64,000 nucleotides of DNA from contig CM074130.1 of NCBI GenBank assembly GCA_037178625.1, positions 4,650,001 to 4,714,000 on the forward strand. Reading direction: 5' to 3'. Positions 55,253 to 64,000 of this stretch are shown piece after piece (position 1 is the stretch's first letter; the number at the start of each line of letters is the position of its first letter). The notes beneath the pieces are model-generated. The model was not told the DNA's origin, searched no databases, and saw only the letters and a program-made list of their open reading frames with translations. The DNA is from Skeletonema tropicum (Eukaryota; Bacillariophyta; Thalassiosirophyceae; Thalassiosirales; Thalassiosiraceae). A program made the position numbers and the translations under genes.

Positions 55253-58200
55253 GTGATTGAAAATACTGCTGTAGGTACTTAAATAGATTGCATAGAGTAA
55301 AAATAGAGCCTCATTTTCATCTTTGTACCAAGTAATGCAGGAAGTATTTAACTGCCCCTTTGCCTTTCTACCAAAGTACGGCTTTGGCTTTGGTTGCATG
55401 CTTTCATGCCCTTGCTTTCTCAACATGAACATAGAGAGAGAGAGAGAGAGAGAGAGCATGGAGCAAGATTATAGTATGCATGGAAGTTAGAGGCCAATAT
55501 TTTGTCTTCGAACGTAGGCAGTAAGTAGCGAGGCCTGCTATATTATACTTATTGTATTTCTCGAAGAAGTAAGATTGGCGCGCGGCGGCGGGGCAAGCTT
55601 CTCCCGGCTTTCGTGCTTCTATTCTTTGCTGCACGAAATATCGTACTCTTTCTGCACAAATGAAAATAAGAGCGGTATTAAGAACTTGTTTTCTGTCATA
55701 TTCTGCTAAGCAGCTTCTTCTTTATTTCTCTATGAATTCTTTCTCATTACTTTCGTAGGAAAGGGGTTAGACGTCCAAAGGCAGGGGCTCTATTGGATAA
55801 AAAGGTAACATACATCAAGGAAATGACGCATAAGGCGCACGCTACTTCACCGAATGCGTACTTCTATGGCTAAGTGCAGGGTCAGCCTAGCCAGGATGCT
55901 CGTTCTCAGCGAATATTTGTGCTGTGAACAAATGGGGTACAGATGTGAAAAGCTGAGAGCGAGCAGCGAGCTGAGCTCAAATCCGCAGAGAGATATAGCT
56001 GTCTCATCTCCTTGACTCCATGACGTGGATTTTTTGTCTACGTAGGAATCGTCCAAGAAGCGGTACCAAAGTGGCGCCAACGATCATCGAGCACATCACC
56101 ACCATGGGATTTCCGCCCGAGTAGCGTACTGTACTGAGCGTGGTGCCGTTATATAAAAGATACAATGCTCGAGACGTTTATATAGACACATATGATGCAT
56201 GTAGCAACTTTATATGTACTAATTTTTACAAATGATGTAAAATAAAAGCCAATTTGTGCACATGAATGTGTATCCTCAACTCTCATGAGCAATGAACGAT
56301 GGTGTTATAACAAATATTTCGGCACTAACGACACCAAACACTGCTAAAATAACGCTTGTAGAGTTATGAAAACAATGTTTGCATCTTTTTAATGCGGTAA
56401 TAATAATTTATGAGGCCCACAGATCCTTGTCATTCAACACAAACACTTCTGTATGCACATCCATCTACTACAAGAGAATCACTTTGTGCATTCCAATGAT
56501 GTCAGTAGTGATCATATGCAGCTCTATCCGTCGAACATTACTTCATTGAAACCAAAGGGCCTTAACAAGTCGTTGAAGATTCCACTCCGATCAATTCAGA
56601 GCAATGTAGCGCCGTAACAATAGCCTTCTTCGGAGACAAAATGTGCACCTATTCCACCCTAATCGAGCTTTAAGTCACCCAACTACGACCTTATCTCTTC
56701 AATCAAATACAATAGTTGTTGTGTCATTGTTGTCAGATGGTAATGTTGATTTGAATAACGAATCCATTGGAATTTGTTCGAGGAATGGCCATGTGTTGGG
56801 CGATGGTGATACCAAGGCTGAGTTCGCCGATGGTGGTGTAGGCAGTGAAATCGATCTCAATTGTCAACTTCACGGTACAAAGCGATCCTTACATATTATT
56901 GAGAGCTCATTTGTCGTGTTTAGTTGTCTCGTCATGATTAGAGGTCGGAATAGAACAACGAAATGGGTGACATTTGTTTGTAATTGATGATGTGATGTGT
57001 AGCAGCAATGTTGGTGCCCGACGGAGTGCTATGGCCATATGAAGTCACTAACAATGAACCACACCGACACTAGATGTCTATATGTAGAAGTAGCGGTGAT
57101 AATTGGCGGAGAGAGGACGATCTCCGAGGTGTTACAGGCGTAATATCGGACGACACATCGGGAGATTCGGCTTCTTCTGGTTGACTTTTTCTCATGTGAC
57201 GCTTAGATGGGGTACCAAAAAGTGCATTACGTGGCCTAGCCAGTAAGTTTCCTCATAGCTTCAGCTGCATACAGTTATATAGCACGAAATGCAAATCTGT
57301 GTACTTCAGGAGATACGATTTTTACCGCTATGCCATCAACATGGTGTTTTGGTTCACTTCCTCATGATGTGTGATGATGTTTTTGCTGCGAAATCGTGCA
57401 TGGAGCAAAAGAGGCGGGATTTTTTGTGAAATATTTTATTTTTCTAATTTCGGCGGAAAGGGAGTGCCGTTATCTATCTTGTATGACATATACGTAGGAA
57501 TCAATTTGACGGAGTCGAGGAGATGAGACAGCTATAAGCTTTGTTTTGATTTGAGAAAAATAGTTTTATACGTGCGTAGGAACTCATACGAATTTGGGCG
57601 GGAGGGTTCTCATCCTCCATCATCAACAAGACCACCACATGGCCGGACATATAATAGATTAAATTGTCCCCGCCTAATCTACAGTGAAAAAAAATTATCC
57701 AGGATATTTCAATTTGAGGGGCCGAACAGCGAACAGCTGCTACCTTCTTGGAGTCGAAGAGCGCAAGCCCCCCTAACGCCAACCCAATTAAGACTCGGCA
57801 AACAAAATATCCTAAGGGATATAATTATATAAACTATAGAGTGTGGAAGAGAAAGGTGTTAAAATTATGCTCAACACAAATTTCACCCCACAGTTTTTGT
57901 ATTTGCCCCAGTCTATTCTCACATTATCCAAAGTTTGAACTAACCAAAAAGCGAGAATGAGGCCTATTTGGTGGGGAACATCATAACCCTCTATGTACAA
58001 AAAATCTGGCTATCTGATTCCTACCCATGCTAGTCTACGCGCCATTCGCCGCATGCGGCGATGCGGCGCCGCACGGATAGAAAAGCCGATATCGAACACA
58101 ACAAACGTCATTTTGGATATAAACAGGTATTTTTCACCCCAACACCCAGCCAAATCTTGTTGCGTCGCAGAAAATCTGGCATACTACGCCAATATTGGCC

Positions 58201-61200
58201 AATAATATGCCGATGCTTTAAGTTGAAAGACCAATAACTTTCTATTTATATCGTTTGGAATGTATCTTGTACGGCTGGTGTTGGTGCTCCGTTCAATTGC
58301 TGCGATATTTGAGGTACTCATGCACGAAAAGTAAAAAAATCTTGAAAAAGTGCATCTGACATGACGAATCCGAAGGCAAACCATAGCATTATCGATCCCA
58401 TATACCCTCCATCAACACTAAGAAGACACTCCCTAATCCAATTTTTCACGCTGATTCCAATTATGTAAGCTGCAGCGTCTAATTCAAAGTAGTTTTGATG
58501 ATAATTGCGGGTGACGCACACACACATGAAAATCTGCACATACCAGGCATGTCATGAGATGCTCATGTTTATGTAATTTAGACAACATAATAGTAGCAGA
58601 TCATTAATAACTCCTTCTATATGCTATGATACTTGTTCACTTCACTCGGATTTATTAATTGCACGCAATATCTACGCCATCATGGAGTTTTATGTCGATC
58701 ATCCGGCCTCTCATTTCATGAGACTTTGTAGGTAAGGCACTGATAACAGTTATAATGTTGTCTCCAACCACAGCAAAAGGCGCACAATAGATGGCTGTTG
58801 ATTTGATGAGGTGACAGATTTCCAATTGTACATGGAGGAGACGTCAATATTATGCCACAACACTCGTGTAGGCGACTGCAGGTGGGCTTCTCATAACCCA
58901 CAATCAGTAGTTTCCCAGGAAACCAAGAGTTGCAGTAGTCACTGTGATGATATGGAGCAGTCCAGCTTCACAATCTTGATTATCATATAGTAGACAAGAC
59001 CTCTATGATCCATGGTGTGGTTCCAGCATGTTTTGTGTCAGATATATACCCACTATTGATGGAGATACATTGTGGAAATCTTTCTAACTCGACTTCATAG
59101 ATTTGATATGTTGGATAGGCGTTGCATGAGACCCACAACCGGTCATTCAGCGCATATTCCGCCCATATATATAATATTGGTCGCCCCTACAACCTTACTT
59201 GCTGTTTCATTGACCGAAACGACGCCTTGGTGCTACTGGCTACATGTGCTCTGCGGCGGAGGGGATGAAAATCACCATTGCTATTGTGGCGGTCAAACGT
59301 CTCTTTCTGCTGAATATGGCGAGCCGCCGATAGAACCATTGATTTCAGCGTCAAAAAATGGTCTACAACCTACATTGTTACTTTGGAATGTCGACATTTA
59401 GGTGTGTAATGAGGGTAGTAGGAGGGAGGCCGTCATGGTGCGGCTCTTTTTTTGTGTCGCAAATTGTGATTTTAGATTTGCGGCGAATGGCGCCGGTGCG
59501 CGAATAGCGCGCCGACTAGCATGTACTGCCCACGTACAGAAACGTTACATACTGACGCGCCACGCGCCCACGCTATCTACGCTAGAGCTCGTCAGATTTC
59601 CGCAATAACTCTAAGCTTTGTCGAAGCTTGGACAGGCGCAAATAAAATGAGCTACTATGACGTTGACCAGTAACTTCGCCTCTAGCATACGATTTCTACG
59701 TGAGCTACGTAGGAATTCCTATATCATACACACCTATCTATAGTGTCGATAACTTCTTCCCCAACTATTGGAAATGGCCATTCTGTATTCATCATTGAGT
59801 TGGGCATACGGAATGGCCATTCCCAATAGTTCGGGCAATGGAATAGAGGAGCACTGCTTACTCAACTGAAGTAGTTGGAGAGATGATTTGTAGGGGTACC
59901 TAAAAATAATGGCGGGCTCTAACAAAAAGCCACTTTTCGCATGCTTTCTTCCTTCCGACCAATACACAAAAAATGCCGATCTTATACGATTGGTCGACTT
60001 CGACACCAGTTTGTACTATCACCACGGACACCGGCCGCCGCCAGTAACTCCCTTGGGATACATTTGAGATCAACATTGTTGCTGCTACTTTGGATCTGGA
60101 CTCATATTTTGGCATAGACAGAGAGCAACACCTGCAAGACATCATTTTTTGGAGAGCAGAATCCGTCATCCGCTACACAGCAAATATCACCAAACACAAT
60201 AACAATGGTTATCTACACCCCATCATCGACTGTAAATGAGTTGATCTCGTAAAAGTGATGGAGAATATGCATGTAAAACTTGAATAGGCATTATACTACA
60301 CTTCACAGGCATCACTTGTAGTGATTTATGCGGGAAGAAGGATGCGATGCCATTGATGTAATCATGTTGCAATGTGTTGAAAAGGATGATTTGGAAACAA
60401 AAAAGGATTCAGGACGGATTCATTGCACTCGGTATTGTTGTCGTGTCTGATTTATTAGATGAATAGCAGCGCAATGCAATAAATATATTTCATCGCAACT
60501 AGTGGGAAATATGAGAAGTTCAAACTTGAAGAATGTATCATCTGCCGAACCTCGATGGTTTCCTGCGGATACTCTTCTCGCTGACATGAAGACACAAGAT
60601 GAAACTGTCGATGCAATGATAAACAATCAAGATGGATTGGAATGTAGTATCTCATATACAAAATGGTCGAAACAGATGATGGCAGTAAGTGTGATGAAGG
60701 ACATGATGATGTTGTGATGCAAGCTGTCAAATGCAATGAGTAGTATAAATCCAGACTATACACGCAGCAAATATTCAAATACTGGGCGATAGAAGGCATC
60801 GTATATATATTATATATATGCAACAAGCGAAAGATTTGAACGGTGAAAAGTAGAGCAAATGAATGAATTAGATGTAAACCTTTCAAACCTTGCTTCTATA
60901 TCAGCACAACAACTCAATGTACCTAACAAATACCTCCACAAATACCTCCAATCATCAATAGATAAAGTTGCATGGTCTATTTATACAAATAACCTTCGCT
61001 AGTTTAATTATTGATGCTTACTGTTCACAGTCATTTATCCAGGCGTTCTAGACAATTCATACATTGTTGCAACAAGAATGAGCGACGACTGTAGCTTAGT
61101 ATGACTTGAACTCTATTTCATTTGACTCTATTCCAGTCCATTAGCTTTCGCTCACAATTGGGAAACATATATATTTACCACTACGACAATAAGATCTTGT

Positions 61201-64000
61201 TTGCTTACGAATGCAGTTCCATTTTTGTACATTCTACACAACATGTCCTGTAAATAGTTGAATAGTATATCCATATGCAGCACACTATTCAGCCTCCACC
61301 ATCGCCATAATGATCAAAATATCATAGATACTCCATTCTTATTTTTTGTTGATGGCGTGCCTGATGAGATGTTACTTCTTGTTACGTGCAGATGCATTGT
61401 CTACGAGATGTGTCCTCTTCCATGTGCCAGCAAACAATGTACGAGCGGTGCATGTTACGCACTGTAGTGACATTTAGCGGCGCATCCCTTTGTACATACA
61501 TCAATATTCTTCATCCCGCGGCGTTTTCACAGCGATGATGGGCAACGGCGTTGGCCATCGTATGTATTCTGATTGTTGTGGAATGATGCTTCAGTGTCGG
61601 CATCTTGTGTTATGCTCTTCTTTATGCTTTCAGGCGCGCATCCAGACGGGAATCCAACCGCACCACTTCAGAAGTAGATTCACCATGGGAATAAGAATAC
61701 ATTTGCACGTTGATTGCAGTGGATAGTCCTGCTGCGGCTGCTAAAGCGAGTGCCCGAGAATCTCATGTGAATTTTGAGATGAGATGTCAAAACGTCTTGT
61801 ACATAGGAATTAGTATATTTTCTGTAGAGTTCTCATCTTCCGTCAAACATAAATCCACCACTAGAGGCATGCTAGTCCGTCTATGTCGCCTAGCCAATAG
61901 AACGTTATGATCTTCGAGCCGATAGCTTGCGTATGCACTACCAATACACGTTGGAAAGGTATGATGCACTTGGAACGGTGAAAATCGGTCGTTTATTTTG
62001 TTATTTATGTACTTTTCAGCGGAGGAAGATCAAATAATCACTTTTTGATGATGATGTGCCCGACCTGATTTTGTGGTGTTGATATCTCGATGAATATATA
62101 TATTCAGAAAAAGATAGTGTCATTCCCATCATCCTCAAACTCTATTATCGATATATGCACATAAAGTAGAATATTAAAATTTTTGCCACTTAGTGCATTT
62201 ATGGCTCGTCAAGTTCATAGCTACCATAGGGTAATTTAAAAATATCTAGCGGCGTGCAGAACAAAATTTACCCAAGCACATTTTATTTGCGCTGGTCTTA
62301 AGTGATCGCTCTGGTGAGATCATCGGTACTGAAAAGGACACATCCAGTACCGCATAATCCTCCTTAAAAAATGCGCTAAGTAAGGAAGTATTGCACTTAC
62401 TACACTTGCGATCCATCCAAAGTCGGCTCTACGAAGGAACTCTGCCTATCGCAGATCTTGAATGAGAGGAATGGCGCAGCTAAAGTGCACAATGATGCAA
62501 TAAATTTACATTCACACTCTGTAGCTTTTGGCTGCAGCAACTGCTGCAACTGAACCACGGGACAATCCTTATCCTTATGCTTATGCAGACGATTGATGTC
62601 AAGAGAACGAAGAAGAAAACAAAAGATGTTGCAGAGGTAGAGATTTGAGTTGGATATCAAGGTGAGATGCACCCCACGGGAGAGTACCTAAGCAAGTAAG
62701 TACCCAAGCAGGTTTGGAAAGAAAAGCATGTACCTATACCTGTACGCGTTCGCTTGGTAAAGAACACTCACTCCTCTCAATCATTTGAATAGAGGATAAA
62801 GGCTGCGAACGGACCGGATAATGCCAAGGAAGTAATGAAAAAGACCTTGAGATTGAGAGAATTAGATGCATAAAGATAATTCAAGACATAGCTGGCTACA
62901 CTTGATCTCGATTTTGAAGACTGAGATCTCAATCTCAACCTATCTCTCCAAAGGAATCAAGTCAACCAGCTGCTCCATCCAATAATGTCGGCCAGCTGCA
63001 TCCATCCGAGCAAATGATGTACCGAATAGTCAAGCTTGACTATGTCGATTGTTGGTTTCCACTTCCTCTCGAGAGAGGAAAGCGTACTCATCCCCATTGC
63101 CACGTAAAGGCCTCCGACAAATAATGGGGTGGCGTGGAACCCGAAGGAACCAGGGTAGACTTATGGTTTAGCGTGGTACCCCCAAGGTACCTGCCTGGGA
63201 ACTTTGCCCGGTCTTTGCCAGTGGTTCTGAACCATTGCCTTCCACCTCCAGATGCTAACCATCTCTAGGAGTACCAGCCCGACGCTGGATTTAGAGTAAT
63301 GTACGAAAAAATGACGAAGCATGAAAAGCAAACTGAGACACGTACCCCTCTCCTCTCCTAGCTGGCCAAGCTAAGAGACGAGGACAAGACCCACAGAGCT
63401 TCCTTCACCGTTGAATAGAACTCTCCTGTACCCGAAATGTATTAAGTAAGAGAGAAAGAGAGGCAACATTGAAAGCGTTAGTACAGAGAATGAATGATGA
63501 CGAGCAAAACAGACAGAGCACTCCTATCCGAAGGCGAAGAACGATATTCTGAAAACTCCATCGGGACAAAGACAACAAATTGCATCCAGTACTGAAACGC
63601 GGCTGAGTAAACGAGAACGAGTCTTCCTCTGCATCCGGCGCTTATTTGATGACTTCTCCAATGCCTTCCCAACTCTGAGCAAACGCTGTCGATTCCTTTC
63701 ATGTCTTCCACGATGACCGCATTGCGTCCAGCAAGGTCCTGGCTCAGAGTGTAGCCTTACGAATTCAACTGTGACTTCGAGCGTAGAGACTCGTTTGCTA
63801 GTAGCTTGCTTCCAACCCAGCTAATGTCAACCAGGTGCCGCCACCAACACTTCAACTTGATCAGGATCTCTTCAAAAGCCTGCAAAATGATGACATAAAC
63901 AGCTGTTGCTATAGGTGTCTCAAACTCAATAATCCTTCTTACACCCAGCGGAAAATAGTAGTAGTAGGATTGAAGTACAAGCAAGAATAATGCCACTGCA
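55253..64000. other. 8.7 kb without a defensible gene
   Basis: ORFs are short, overlap on both strands and mostly lack ATG starts. Items seen: an AG dinucleotide repeat (55435-55456), GC-rich gcggcgatgcggcgccgc at 58055-58072, a protein-like plus frame at 60502-60717 (SAEPRWFPADTLLADMKTQD) and a minus frame at 61787-61969 (YRLEDHNVLLARRHRRTSMP). The last could be a retrotransposon scrap. Minus-strand frames at 63478-63996 may be the end of a gene lying outside the window, but no motif supports this. Confidence 0.4.

Noticed and set aside
59072..59401. 109-codon plus-strand ORF rich in Cys and His
   Set aside because: It begins at GTG, lacks any known motif, and the surrounding 8 kb has no other coding signal.
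61787..61969. Possible retrotransposon scrap on the minus strand
   Set aside because: Sixty codons without a diagnostic protease, integrase or reverse transcriptase motif is too little to call.
1..64000. tRNA, rRNA or snRNA genes
   Set aside because: I scanned for GGTTCGA-type arms and other familiar patterns and found none with a matching cloverleaf; a covariance-model search would settle it.

Overview
The window is nuclear DNA of a diatom, most likely a centric one of the Thalassiosirales type. The evidence is intron-containing genes with GT..AG introns of roughly 80-130 nt, long proteins rich in Asn/Ser/Thr/Gln and poly-acidic runs, a secreted protein with Pro-Ser-Ser repeats, a DUF6824-like domain, and ordinary eukaryotic families (H2A, ABCB, SulP, type II NADH dehydrogenase, GT14). 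Both strands are used, genes are single, and nothing looks like an operon. The species assignment is inference.

Layout: 1-20 kb is gene-rich. It holds the 3' end of a disordered protein, a large Golgi-type GT14 glycosyltransferase, a small unknown protein, a two-exon aldo/keto reductase, an unknown three-exon gene, a type II NADH dehydrogenase, a chorein-like lipid-transfer protein and a histone H2A copy broken by several indels. 21.4-45.2 kb is accessory. It contains a fold-back repeat, a CACTA-like element carrying a piece of an acidic gene, a 1.8-kb element with ~315-bp inverted ends, two related G-run elements, a Mutator-like element with 9-bp target duplications, a hAT-like element with 8-bp duplications, and two elements built from multi-copy palindromes. 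Broken genes lie among them (DUF6824 plus 2OG oxygenase; SWIM finger). This region also holds an intact secreted Cys-rich gene whose 3' end is duplicated 9 kb away, a 1043-aa coiled-coil protein, an ankyrin protein and a small conserved-looking protein. 46-55 kb holds a full ABCB transporter, interrupted by one in-frame stop, head-to-head with a SulP/STAS transporter. 55.3-64 kb shows no gene I can defend.

The most unusual signal is in the accessory elements. Several are saturated with one short motif that is specific to the element. In two pairs of related elements the backbone is conserved while every copy of the motif has changed together: palindrome core TCCTTTCAAAAGGA versus GGTACCGAGGTACC at 44.4-45.15 kb, and GGGGGGACA versus GGGGGGTCT at 43.9-44.4 and 28.9-29.0 kb. 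This looks like concerted switching of protein-binding sites or hairpins.

All coordinates, splice sites and repeats were read by eye. Family calls come from motif recognition, without database searches.
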